Assembly (NCBI RefSeq): GCF_029168945.1 | Contig: NC_083610.1 | Span: 74,825,580 to 74,889,579, forward strand | From: Cannabis sativa | Taxonomy: Eukaryota > Streptophyta > Magnoliopsida > Rosales > Cannabaceae | Direction: 5' to 3' | DNA: 64,000 bases | Shown: piece after piece, positions 1 to 10,660 of the stretch | Numbering within the stretch: position 1 is the stretch's first letter | Layout of the letters: every line of letters begins with the position of its first letter | Notes under the pieces: generated by a model | The model's input: only the letters and a program-made list of their open reading frames with translations | Told to the model about the DNA's origin: nothing | The model's database searches: none | Position numbers and translations under genes: made by a program

Positions 1-2
1 GG

Positions 3-710
3 TCAGATAAATGTGAAATAAGCTTCCAAGAGTTGAAGCAGCATTTGATAACAGCTTCGGTGTTAGCTTTGCCATCAGATCAAGAAAAGTTTGTTGTTTA
101 CTGTGATGCATCCAAACAGGGTCTGGGATGTGTTCTAATGCAAGCTGACAAAGTTATGGCTTATGCCTTCCATCAACTGAAAGATTATGAGCAACGCTAC
201 CCAACGCATGATTTAGAGCTTGTTGCTGTAGTAGTTGCTCTAAAAATACGGCGACACTATCTTTATGGTGAAAAAGGCAAGATTTACACTAATCATAAGA
301 GTCTCAAGTACTTTTTCACCCAGAAAGATCTAAATATGAGGCAGAGAAGGTGGCTAGAACTGGTTAAGGATTACGACTACAAGACTTTATATCACCCCGG
401 GAAAGCCAATGTTGTGGCAGATGCACTGAGTAGAAGAGGTCTCGGGCAAGTTTTCACCACCGTTTTGATAGCTCCTCAACTGCCCTCAGAGATGGTTAAT
501 GCGGGAATTGAGTTTGTAGTTGGAAAGTTGCATAGCCTGACATTCCAATCTGATTTGCTTGATAGAATCAAAAAGACGCAGTTGGAAGATCCTGAGCTAA
601 TTAAGATTCGAGATGAGGTGATGGCTGGTCGGCCTAAAGACTTTTCAATCTCAAATAATGAAATGCTACTGTACAAGGCTCGGGTTTGTGTTCCTAATAT
701 TGATGAGCTC
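3..710 (+). pseudogene. Ty3 polyprotein fragment: RNase H domain and linker
   Basis: The frame is open from base 3 and continues from a reverse transcriptase outside the window. It shows the Ty3 RNase H signature: [13 protein letters not shown] with the first catalytic Asp, then [21 protein letters not shown] with the Glu, [11 protein letters not shown], and ADALSRR with the last Asp. The usual YTDHKSL Asp is Asn here, so one metal-binding residue is lost. After ALSRR comes the linker toward the integrase zinc-binding domain, cut at base 710 by a LINE. The same frame runs on into LINE ORF1 by chance, giving an artificial 350-residue fusion that should not be read as one protein. Confidence 0.88.
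697..710 (+). repeat. LINE target-site duplication, left copy
   Basis: ATATTGATGAGCTC here matches ATATTAATGAGCTC at 5447-5460 with one mismatch in 14. The right copy directly follows the A-rich tail of the LINE, and the interrupted Ty3 coding sequence resumes with it. That fixes both ends of the insertion. Confidence 0.88.
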
Positions 711-734
711 GCTCTTGTCAGCTCTTTAAGAGTT

Positions 735-1937
735 GGTGCCATGGCAAAAACTAGGGCTAAGAATGTGGGAAAACTGAAGATTTCAAGCAAGAAAACTAAG
801 AAAAAAGGACCGAATTCTACTGCAGAGGTGAAGAAAACGAAGTCGATGGATGAAATTCTGGGAGTGGAATCCCTAGAATTCTCAAAAGATGATGAAGATA
901 GAGTGTTTTCGGATCCCCTGATACATGATAATCTTCAACAGCCTTTATCCCCAGATTCATCACTACGATTGTTGAAGCAACAAGATGAGATAGCTGCTAA
1001 CTTTGGATTCTTTCTTGCTGCTAATCAAGAATGCCAAAGTTCTATCTTTAAAGGAATTAAAGTTACCCCTGGTACTCAGAGCTAAATGAGTGAAACGAAA
1101 TTTGGATACATTGTTTGCGAGTTCGAAGAAAACAAAGAAAGTTCAGATCACAATGGATGACATTGAAGAGGAAGTTTCCTATTGGAGATCGGCAATTGTG
1201 TGTTATGTGCTGGGTGCTAATCCTCCCCTTTCTATTTTGGAAGGCTTTGCTAGAAGAATTTGGAAGCATAAGGTGGACAAAATAGGTATGATTTCATATG
1301 GTGTTTTCCTAATTCGCTTTACAAGTGTTAAAGAAAGAGATGAGATCTTATCTGGTGGTTATGTTTTCTTTAATAAAAGGCCAGTGATAAAGCTTGGGAT
1401 CCAAATCTCAACCTGAAAAAGGAAGATGTTAGAACTGTGCGCATTTGGATTCAATTAGAAGACCTAGAATTGAAATATTGGGGGTAGAAATCATTGTTTA
1501 AAATTGTGGGACAGTTAGGGAATCCTATTATGGTGGATGCAGTTACAAAGGAAAGGGATAAGTTGACCTATCCTAGAGTTCTAATCGAAGTCTATAGTCA
1601 TCAGGAATTCCCTGACCTAATTTACTTTAATAATGAACATGGGAAGGAGGTATCAATAGCAGTGAACTATGAATGGAAACCCATTCTATGCAAGCATTAC
1701 AAAGGTATGGGACACTCAACTGATGATTGTAGAAGAAAGGAGGGTAACAAGCAAGAATGGATTGTGAAGGACAAGAGCAAACATCATGTTGATGCACAAT
1801 AGGGGCCTGGTGAGTTTAAACCAGTGGCTAAAGGTTGGAGACCAAAGAATAAGGCACCAATCACAAAAACTCAGCTATCTAATACCTTCAAAGCACTAGA
1901 AGGAGATGCTGAAATGGAAAAAAATGAGTTTCAATAG
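735..1937 (+). pseudogene. LINE ORF1: DUF4283 and CCHC zinc knuckle (broken)
   Basis: ORF1 starts at ATG 741 or just upstream, 25-30 bases inside the element, with a Lys-rich basic N-terminus ([11 protein letters not shown]...). A frameshift near 1085 shifts it to the frame seen at 1090-1416, which carries the DUF4283 core (SYWRSAIVCYVLGANPP to RFTSVKERDEILSGG). More breaks near 1410 and 1485 move it to 1494-1802. That segment ends in a CCHC_4-type knuckle, CKHYKGMGHSTDDC. Plant LINE ORF1 proteins bind their RNA in the ribonucleoprotein. At least three disruptions mean no intact protein can be made. Confidence 0.82.
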
Positions 1938-1990
1938 AGGATGAATCATGAAGGGACCAGCAAAGGAGGGGGCAGAGCCTCCTCTTCTTA

Positions 1991-4900
1991 ATGGATAGAG
2001 TGCTTAATTGGAACGTCCGAGGAATCAACAGTCCAAATAAGCAGAATGAAGTAAGGCAATTTATTGCTAAGAATAATATTAGACTGGTTGGTCTCCTTGA
2101 GACGCGGGTTAAGGCTTCGAAACTCGAAGCCTTATACTTGAGAATGTTTAGTAATTGGTGCTTTACTACTAATATAGCTTGGCATAAAGGTGGCAAGATA
2201 ATTATTGTTTGGAATCCTTTGAGCTTTGAAGTGAATATTATCTCTTGTTCAAGTCAAGTTATCCTTCTATTTGTTGCTTCTATAGACAAAAGGAATCAAT
2301 TCTTTGTTTCTTTTATTTATGGATTTAATAATAAAGATGGTATGAACCTACTTTGGCAAGAATTAGTGCAGTTGAAAACTGATGTCCCATGGGTGGTCTT
2401 AGGTGACTTCAATGACATTTTAGAAAGAGGAGAAAGAATTGGTGCTCGAGTTAGGTATAGCCCTTCTCCATTTAAGGATTGTACTGTTGCTTGTAATATA
2501 GAAGATGTTAAGTTCGGTGGTAGTTTTTTCACATGGAATAATAAACAAAAAGGGGAGGATAGAATCTATTCTAAAATTGATAGGGTTATGGCAAATCAAA
2601 ATTGGTTAAATGACTATCCTAATGTTGAAGCAATTTTTCTTAATGAGGGCTTGTTTGATCATACTCCTGCATTACTAGCAGTATATCCTACCATTCCAAG
2701 TGGTAGGAAGCCTTTTAAGTACTTCAAGATGTGGTCAAGCAATCCTCAATTTCAGTAGCAGGTTGAATCAGTTTGGAATATAAATGTGAGGGGAACCAAA
2801 ATGTATCAGATTGTGACAAAACCGAAAGCTCTTAAGCCAGTCCTTCAAGAGATCAATAAACAGGGATTTAATGACATTCAGGCTGCTGAAAGGGGGGCTA
2901 AAGTAAAATTAGAGGAGTATCAGCAGTCTATTCAGGCAGATCCACTAAATCTTGAGCTTCAACAGAAAGAACAAGAGGCAAGGGAGAATTATGCAGAGTT
3001 GCAGAAGGCATACCTATCCTTCTTGTAGCAAAAATCCAGGATTGATTGGATCAAGAATGGTGATGTAAATACAGAAGTGTTCCATGCCAGTATTAGAAAT
3101 AGAAGAGCATGCAACAGAATTCTATCTATAGCAGCAGATAATGGAGAAAGAATAGATGATCCAAAATAGGTTACTCAAGCTTTTTGGGAATATTATGAAT
3201 GCCTATTAGGAACCAAAATGCAAGGGAGGCATCATGTGAAGAAGTCAGTGATTTCTGAAGGTCCAATATTATCAGATATACAAGCTGCTTCTCTCTTGCA
3301 AGAATTTACAGAAACTGAAATTAAAAATACAGTGTTTAGTATTCTTGGAATCAAGAGTCCTGGGCCTGATGGATTTGGGAGTTACTTCTTTCAAGATAAT
3401 TGGGATCTCATTGACAAGGATGTTTGTGAAGCTATATCATCATTCCTTCATTCAGGTAACCTGTTAAAGGAAATTAACTCTACAGTTATTACCTTAATTC
3501 CTAAAATCAAATGCCCTAATAAGGTGAGTGATTTTAGGCCCATATCTTGTTGTAATGTGCTCTATAAAGTAGCTACTAAGCTAATTTGTCCTAGGCATAA
3601 AAACATTCTTCTTGATCTAGTGGCTCTAAATCAGTGAGGATTCATCAAAGGGAGGTATATAGCACATAACATCATGATATGTCAAGACTTGATTAAGAAT
3701 TATGGTAAGAAGGTTTCTAAGCCTAATTGCATGATCAAGATTGATCTACAAAAGGCTTATGATACCTTGGACTAGGATTTCTTAGAAGAAATGTTGAGTG
3801 CTTTGAAATTCCCAATTAAATTCATTAGCTTGGTAATGACTTGTGTGAAAATTCCTAGATATTCCTTGTTGTTTAATGGATCTTTATATGGCTTTTTCGA
3901 GGCTAAAAGAGGCTTGGGACAAGGAGACCCCATGTCTCCTTTATTGTTTGTTTTAGGTACGGAATACCTAAGTCGAATCTTGATTAAAGTGGGGAAAAAG
4001 GAGGAGTTTGCTTTTCATGAGAGATGTTCTGAAATGAGACTAAATCATCTCAGCTTTGCAGATGATGTCCTATTATTTTGCAAAGGTGAGTTCAAGAGCA
4101 TTAGCTTCTTAATGCAAGGTCTCAAACTCTTTTCTCTGACTTCTGGTTTGAACACTAACAAGGACAAATCTGCCTTGTATTGTTCGGGTATGGAAGATAG
4201 AGAGATTCAGATGGTGCTAGATATGTCTGGTTTTACTAGACATAGAGATCCATTCAAATATCTTGGGGTTCCCATTTGTGCTAGGAAAATTAATGCTTCG
4301 GATTGCAGCAACCTTGCTCAAAAAATTACTGCTAAAATTTAGGTTTGGGGCACAAGAAACCTTTCTTTTGCTGGTAGGTTGGTTCTTGTGAATTCGATCC
4401 TTTTTTCAATACACATTTATTGGAGTCAAATGATGATTCTTCCCAAAAAAGTCATAAAAGAGATTGAACCTATCTGTAGAAATTTTCTATGGACTGGTAA
4501 AGACTTGATGACAGGTGCTGGAAGCATTTCTTAGGAGAAGATTTGTGCTCCAAAAAAAGTTGGTGGCCTAGGCATTATGAACATTGCTACATGGAACATT
4601 GCAGCAATGGTTAAGCACGTGTGGGTTGTGGCTAACAAAAAAGACAACTTGTGGGTTAAGTGGTAGCTTTGTACTCCCACCAGTCATGGTTGTGGGAGCT
4701 TTGTACTCCCACAACCAGCAGCTGGTATTGGAGGAAAATGGTGGAAAGAAAAGATAGAGTTCAACAGGTAAAGTAACCAGAAGTGTTCTCTGGTTCTAAA
4801 TACAAAATCAGCACGGGTTATTGCTGGTTTGACTCTGATCATGACAAAGTTGTGTGGAGTAATGAAGTCTAGAGCAGGCTCAATTCTCCTAAGCATAGTT

Positions 4901-5286
4901 TTTTGACTTGGCTTGCTGTTCAGAACAGATTGAAGACTCGGGAAAGGCTTTACAATTTCAGAATAATAGATTCTCCTGAGTGTATTTTCTGCAGCAATGA
5001 CAAAGAGAGTGTGGATCACTTATTTTTCAAGTGTGAGACTTCTCTTGAATGCTTGAAGCTACTGAAAGTTTGGTTACAATGGCAGGTGCAATCTGAATCT
5101 TTACATGGATTGTTGAAATGGATTCAAAAATCTAAGGGATCCATGTTTCAAAAATGTGTTAAAATGGCCTTTGTTGCTGCTCTGGTTTATGCAATTTGGA
5201 AGGCTAGAAATGACTTGATTTGGAACTCAAATAGACAACAAAAAGCTGAGATTGTGAAGCAAGTTAAATGGGCTATAAAAAAATAG
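1991..5286 (+). pseudogene. LINE ORF2: AP endonuclease, reverse transcriptase, zf-RVT (broken)
   Basis: ORF2 begins at ATG 1991 with an exonuclease/endonuclease/phosphatase fold (LNWNVRGINSPNKQNEVRQF, GLLETRV, VVLGDFNDIL, SKIDRVMAN, DHTPALLAV). A TAG at 2756 ends the first open stretch. The RT follows with [46 protein letters not shown] and the catalytic [10 protein letters not shown] near 4052-4081. It is interrupted by in-frame stops near 3027, 3168, 3635, 3773, 4340 and 4532. The zf-RVT domain lies at 4903-5286 (CIFCSNDKESVDHLFFKC). The encoded enzyme would nick target DNA and reverse-transcribe its RNA, but this copy is dead. Confidence 0.88.
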
Positions 5287-5446
5287 AATATTGTTTGTAA
5301 TGCCAAAAAAAGTTAAGAAAAAAGATAAAGAATGGTTCCAATTATTGTAAATAATGTTGTATAGATAAAATTAAGGCCAATTATGGTGCTTTTAGGTTAT
5401 ATAAATGAGTTTTGGAGCAATGAATACACTGATTCATCAAAAAAAT

Positions 5447-5460
5447 ATATTAATGAGCTC
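5447..5460 (+). repeat. LINE target-site duplication, right copy
   Basis: ATATTAATGAGCTC repeats 697-710 with one substitution. The Ty3 frame resumes here. Confidence 0.88.
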
Positions 5461-6726
5461 AAGAAAGAAATCCTCGATGAAGCTCACACCACACCTTATT
5501 CACTGCATCCAGGAACCACCAAAATGTATCCAGATTTAAAACCCTAATTCTAGTGGTATGGGATGAAAAGAGATGTGGTAGATTACGTGTTCGAATGCTT
5601 AACCTGCCAACAAATCAAAGTTTAACATCAGAGGTCGGTAGGGTTATTGCAACCATTAGCACTTCCTGAGTGGAAGTGGGAGAACATTGTAATGGATTTC
5701 GTGGTTGGTTTACCTAGAACCACGGGAATGTATGATTCAGTATGGGTCATAGTGGATCGATTCACAAAGTCAACTCATTTTCTGCCAGTGAAAATTACCT
5801 ACACAGTGGATCTGTACGTTGAACTGTACGTAAAGGAGATAGTTCGTCTCCATGGAGATCCTAAATCTATTGTTTCAAACAGGGATCCAAAGTTTACATC
5901 GAAATTTTGGGTGAGTCTTCATATGGCTATGGGTACCAAGCTGAAGTTTAGTACAACTTTTCACCCTCAAACTGATGGGCAATCAAAGAGAACTATTCAG
6001 ATACTGGAAGATTTATTACAAGCCTGTGTCATGGACTTTAAGGGTTCATAGAGTAAGTATTTGCCTTTAATTGAATTCTCCTAGAATAATAGTTATCAAA
6101 TTACAATAGGGATGGCTCCCTATGAGATGCTATATGGTAGGAAATGTCGTTCCCTTATTCATTGGGACGAAATTGGAGAAATGAAGTACTTAGGTTCGGA
6201 ATTAGTTCAGAGGACCAATGAAGCTATAGACAAGATCAAGGCTCAGATGCTTGCCTCCCAAAGCAGGCAGAAAAGTTATGCTGATCTGAAGCGCAGAGAC
6301 ATTACATTTTAGGCAGGGGAACATGTTTTCCTGCGGGTTTCACCAATGAAGGGTATCAAACGCTTTGGGAAGAGGGGTAAGTTAAGCCCTAGATTCATTG
6401 GGCCATTTCAGATACTCGAGAAGGTTGGGCAGGTATGATCGACTTTCCATAATGTATTTCATATTTCAATGTTAAGGAAATATGTTTCAGACCCGACTCA
6501 TGTCTTGAGTTACGAAGCCCTTGAACTATAGTTAAACTTATCCTACGAAGAATAGCCAGTTCAGATCCTTGATAGAAAGGAAAAAGTTCTTCGAAACAAG
6601 ACCATCGCTTTGGTAAAAGTGCTTTGGAGGAACAACAAGGTGGAGGAAGCCACCTGGGAGTTAGAGTTTGACATGAGGACTCAATATCCAGAGCTATCCA
6701 GGTTAGATTTCGAGGATGAAATCCTT
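5461..6726 (+). pseudogene. Ty3 integrase with chromodomain-like C-terminus (broken)
   Basis: The zinc-binding part is recognisable at 5480-5625 (HTTPYSLHPGTTKMYPDL, then CLTCQQIK). The core follows at 5647-6051 with WKWENIVMDFVVGLPRTTG and VDRFTKSTHFLPV. Two of the three DDE residues are changed: the usual SDRDP is SNRDP, and the usual TDGQSERT is TDGQSKRT. Stops occur near 6049, 6082, 6310, 6529 and 6553. The 3' end keeps ILDRKEKVLRNK and EEATWELE, the chromodomain-like tail of Tekay/Del elements. A deletion near 6436 removes part of the conserved VAYRLALPP block seen in the sister copy on the minus strand. Confidence 0.87.
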
Positions 6727-6729
6727 TTA

Positions 6730-6742
6730 ACGGGGGGAAAAT
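6730..6742 (+). other. Polypurine tract of Ty3 element 1
   Basis: ACGGGGGGAAAAT sits immediately 5' of the LTR TG. The sister element at 30857-30870 has nearly the same tract on the other strand. It is the plus-strand DNA primer site in the known replication scheme. Confidence 0.75.
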
Positions 6743-8737
6743 TGTAATGACCGCATTTTATATTATGGATTAGTAAAGGCAATTAGCACTAATTATTGAT
6801 ATTTTTTATAGTATTTGTGGGTCCCATTATCAAAAGTGGGCATTAGAGTTATAATTTTTCAATTCTGGAAATTTTATTAAACTCTAGGAGTATTATTTGT
6901 ATTATATGTGAATTATGTAGTTTTTATAATTTTTGCTCGGCGACAACGGCAAATGCGATGGATGGCTAGTTTATTCGCATGGGTAAGTCTAGAACCTTAT
7001 TTCTTAATGGAATGTATATTGGAGAAAATAGAATACTGACTTTGAGCGGGTTATGGTTTTTGACCATTTTACCCTTAGACTTTAAAATGCCTAAGTTTAT
7101 GCTTATGGGGGTATTTTAGTAATTTCAAATTGTGACTTATATGGCTGCTTGATGTTGTGGCAGCTGTCCATTTGGGTTATTTTCAGCAACAATTAGGTTT
7201 AATTAATTAACCTTTTAGAGAAATAGAAAGAAAATAAGAAAAGTAAAAAAATTAAGAAATTACCCTCTCTTTCCCTTCTCTCTCTTCAAACCAGCAAGGA
7301 ACTAAGGGGATTAGCTACTAAATTTTGTGTTTTCAGCAAAGATTCAAGTAGGTTTCAAAGTTGAGGCAACCCCTAGATCATTTACTCTTGGTTTTTCAAG
7401 CTTTGATGTTGGTTTGGATATGTGATTTTGAGTTATAGGGGCTGTTAGGGTTTGAGTTGTGATTTTGAGTTGATTTTAAGTTCTTAATGCTAGTTTTGTT
7501 GATTGTGGTGGTGGATGATCAAGTTTGAGTTTGATGGCACATTTTGATTATAGGTGTTTTTTTGAGTTTTATTGGTTAGATTATATTGTGTATGCTCATT
7601 TTAGGTGTTCTGGAATGTTTGGTGGCATTTGGATAAGTTTTGAATGAGTTTTGGGGTTGTTGGGGAACCCTGGTGCAAACCGGTTAACCAGTTTTCCAGG
7701 TCCTGTAAAACTGTTTAACCAGTTTTGACAGATTCCCTGAACAACTCATTTTCTCAATTCTTGCCCATTTCAGTGCCTTAGTTGGGTGTTTCCCTGTTTC
7801 CTAGGATATTGTAGTCCCTTTTAGAAATAACAGAACCTTGAGTTTTAGGTTTGGGTTTCCCGGATTAGGGTTTTGATATGTGATTTACGCGGTTTTAATT
7901 TGTGATTAGGGCATCCATCCAGCACGACACTTTTTGTTCAGGTCGGCCAACTCACTTGAATTCAGAAATGAGGTAAGAATTGTGTATAATATGTGATATG
8001 AATATGCGAGTGTATGTATGTGTTAATGTATATGCATGCTTGTTATAATTGTTACACTACATACACTTGTACGGGAATGGTATAGAGTGCATTGGTATAG
8101 TGTATATCGTTAAGGAGTACATTACGGTGTTACCAACACAAGTACGGGAAAGTACATGGTGTGTGTGGTATATCACTCAGTGGTACTCAGGGTACAAAAC
8201 AAACCCTACCAACACTCATGCAATGAGGTACGCAGTGTATGTGGTACAGTGGCTGTACCCTAGTATGGAATGTTCTTACTCATCTGTTAAGCCTTGTAAA
8301 TAGGTGTATGGGCGCCTAGATACAAGTCGGTATAATATCATATGTTATATGCTTTTATTACTGAGTCTGTCGACTCACAATTCTACTTTCATGTGTAGGT
8401 AAAGGAAAGACGAAAGCTGAATAGGAGTGAGCCTGAGCTGGGATGGGGTTGTACATGTCATGGCAGCGCGACCTAGAGAGTTCGGTCTCCGGACATCTAG
8501 GTTTTTCATTTTGTAGTCGATGTGCGACCTGATATATGTATTTTGTATATTTTGTAAAAAGTTTAGAAACGGGATCCTGACACTTGTAAATGCTTTACTA
8601 AAGTTTATAAAGTTTCATAATTAATATAAAAGTTTTAATTTGACACGATTTTTTTATTAAAAAAAAGTTCTTTGATTAGCAAAGATAGCACTGCAATTGA
8701 AAATCACTGTAGCATGCCTTAGCATTAGGGCGTTACA
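6743..8737 (+). repeat. 3' LTR of Ty3 element 1
   Basis: It begins TGTAATGACCGC and ends GGGCGTTACA, so it has TG...CA ends. It matches, with divergence, the LTRs at 28779-30856 and 37228-39305 of the minus-strand sister element. It includes a segment rich in GTACGG and GGTACAG motifs around 8050-8290. Short ORFs there are chance frames. No other gene is visible in it. Confidence 0.87.
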
Positions 8738-9376
8738 GTATTAGTACAATATATGATGTTTAAAAGGTACGCCATAGTGTTACCAACACTAGTACGGGAC
8801 AAGTACGTAGTGTATATGGTACAACACTCAGTGGTACTCGGGGTATAGTTCATCCCTACCAACACTAGTACAGGACGAGTACTTAGTGCATGTGGTACAT
8901 AGATCGTACTTTTGTTAAGAACCTTCATGATTATTTGTTAAGCCTTATAAATAGGTATATGAGTGCCTAAATACAAGTCGGTATTATGTTATATGTTATA
9001 TGTTATATGTTTTTATTACTGAGTCTGTTGACTCATAGATAATGTTTGCATGTGTCGGTAAAGAAAAGGCTAAGACTGAGCACCAATGAGTCCAGAGCTT
9101 GTGGATGATTGTACATATCAATATGGTTATGCTTGGAGAGTTTGGTCACAGGACGACTTCGGCCTTCATTTTGTAGTTGCTGTGCAACATGTTTATCAAG
9201 TGTATTTTAATTTGTTGTAAATTTTAAGGATGAGATCCTGACTTTAATGTTGGAATATATATTTATTAATGAAAAAATTTTAATTTGACACGATTTTCAA
9301 GAAATCCTTTTATTAGCAAAGGTGTGCACAGTAAGTAGAAAATCATTGTAGCGTACCTAAGCAATAGGGTGTTACA
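8738..9376 (+). repeat. Older truncated LTR of a related Ty3 element (3' part)
   Basis: The sequence repeats the last third of the preceding LTR at clearly lower identity: GTTACCAACACTAGTACGGG, ACAAGTCGGTATTATGTTAT, GAGTCTGTTGACTCAT, TTTTAATTTGACACGATTTT, ending TAGGGTGTTACA at 9376. Its 5' part is missing at the exact end of element 1. The simplest reading is that element 1 inserted into this older LTR, with the rest of it lying upstream of the window. Confidence 0.8.
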
Positions 9377-10660
9377 AGTTTCAGGGAAACAGTAATCATC
9401 CTGTATTAATTGAGCTTAATGTTCATTGAGAGTACTAAACAAGAGGCCTAAGCCTAAAGGCTGGATCTCTTGGATCATCACTCTCAATGGCAGCTTTGAG
9501 AAGTTCAGTTGCCATCACCTTCCCACCACGCGCCTTGTCCAAGTTCTTAGACTTATGCACAATTAGCTTAGCTTTAATGAACTGAGCTACATGGGGGTCA
9601 TACTGATTAGGTAACCTTCTACTTCTCTTCATTTTAGCCATTTCAAGCTCAACAACACAAGTTGCTTACAACTCAAGAAAAATCAAAATTAGGTTGAAAA
9701 AGTCAAAGTAACTTGGGAGGAATTTTTCAAGGTTCTACGAGATTGTTTTGGATTTTTGGAGATCTTGGAAGAAGTGTTTCAAAGGTTTTTTTGGGAGTCA
9801 AAAAAGTCTTTGGAATAAGTTCAACAAAAGAGGAGAAGAAGAAAAAAATAATAAAAAAAAAAACTGGTGAAAAAAAAGGAAAAAGAAAAAGAAAAAAGAA
9901 AGTGCTTTATCTACCTTGGAATGAAGAATTATTGAAAGCTTTATGAAGATGAGATTCCAAAGTTCTCTCTAAAAGGCTATAGGCATGTGGGAGAGAATGA
10001 GAAAGTGTGAAAATTTGATTGTCAACTCACTTATTTACAGGCGAGTTCAATCTTTTAATCCTAAAGCTAATGGGAGTCTTTTAAATTTAAAGCTTTTAAG
10101 GAAGAGATAAATGACCAGTAAAAGATATAATTATATCTTTTCCCTTCTCTTGTGAAGCTAATTTCTAAATTCCTATACAAATAGGAATATGAATACAAAT
10201 TTAAAAGGTAACATGAAATCCTAATGCTATTAAGATTAAGGAAGATTTATATAATTAAAGGAAAAAGATAAATGATAAGTAAAAGGCTAAAAGTCTTTTC
10301 TCTTCTTTTCTCTCTCTAATTTCAAATGGCATTTACAAATAGGATTAGGATTCAAATCCAATTAATCCTAACATCGTAACAAAAAATAAGAAATTTTCAA
10401 AATTTCAAAGAAAAAGGTAAAAGATAGTGAAAAGAAAGATAAGTTTTTTTTTTCTTTTTTATTGTTAATTAATTTTTGAAATTATCAAGGACTAAGCTAA
10501 AGTGTTCGAAGTCCTAATTCAATTGGAAATGCTTGAAGAATAGATACAAGTGCCTAAGAATTTCAAAATTGATGCCCACTTAGTAGTGTCAAGCGAAAAG
10601 GGCTCAGTTCACATCATCAAGTCAACTCCACACAAGTGTCCAGTTGAATCGGGGAGCAAT
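9377..10660. other. Non-coding DNA, probably 3' internal region of the following LTR element
   Basis: There is no sense-strand coding sequence. The stretch holds one small antisense ORF (9435-9641), an A-rich tract (9830-9900) and AT-rich DNA. It ends in a purine-rich GAATCGGGGAGCAAT directly before an LTR-like TG start, which would fit a polypurine tract. Confidence 0.45.
9435..9641 (-). CDS. Small ORF of unknown function (68 codons)
   Basis: The ORF runs from ATG at 9641 to a stop at 9435-9437. The product is basic (MAKMKRSRRLPNQYDPHVAQ at the start) and ends DPRDPAFRLRPLV. It has no membrane segment or signal peptide, and I do not recognise a domain. It lies antisense to the presumed retrotransposon whose LTR starts at 10661. 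Some Tat-lineage Ty3 elements (Retand, Grande type) are known to carry antisense ORFs between pol and the 3' LTR, and this could be such a remnant. It could equally be a chance frame, although its composition is more protein-like than its surroundings. Confidence 0.3.
   Translation of the reverse strand: MAKMKRSRRLPNQYDPHVAQFIKAKLIVHKSKNLDKARGGKVMATELLKAAIESDDPRDPAFRLRPLV

Larger units (their letters stand above)
711..5446 (+). mobile_element. Near full-length plant LINE (L1-like)
   Basis: This is a 4.7 kb non-LTR retrotransposon carrying ORF1 (DUF4283 and CCHC) and ORF2 (endonuclease, RT, zf-RVT), ending in a short A-rich tail (5440-5446). It is bounded by a 14-bp target duplication. Several in-frame stops and frameshifts in both ORFs mark it as inactive. 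It entered the Ty3 element between the RNase H and integrase coding regions, so it is younger than that element. Confidence 0.9.
1..8737 (+). mobile_element. Ty3/gypsy chromovirus (Tekay/Del-like), 3' part, interrupted by a LINE
   Basis: The 5' half lies outside the window. What remains reads RNase H (3-710), an inserted LINE (711-5446), integrase with chromodomain-like tail (5461-6726), polypurine tract and 3' LTR (6743-8737). RT-RNaseH before integrase is the Ty3 order. The C-terminal block after integrase and the roughly 2 kb LTR fit the Tekay/Del chromovirus clade. The same family occurs on the minus strand at 28779-39305, where the matching integrase and LTR ends confirm these boundaries. 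Stops in the integrase and altered catalytic residues show that this copy is dead. Confidence 0.9.

Noticed and set aside
476..790. Minus-strand ORF of 104 codons
   Set aside because: It lies antisense to the Ty3 RNase H frame and LINE ORF1, spans the insertion junction and has no domain.
8049..8928. ORFs of 67-84 codons in the LTRs
   Set aside because: They fall in LTR sequence that recurs at 29239-29502 and 37687-37949 with shifted frames. Composition follows the GTAC-rich repeats, not a protein.
9713..9946. Lys-rich ORF
   Set aside because: It is produced by an A-rich tract, with no protein-like segment before it.
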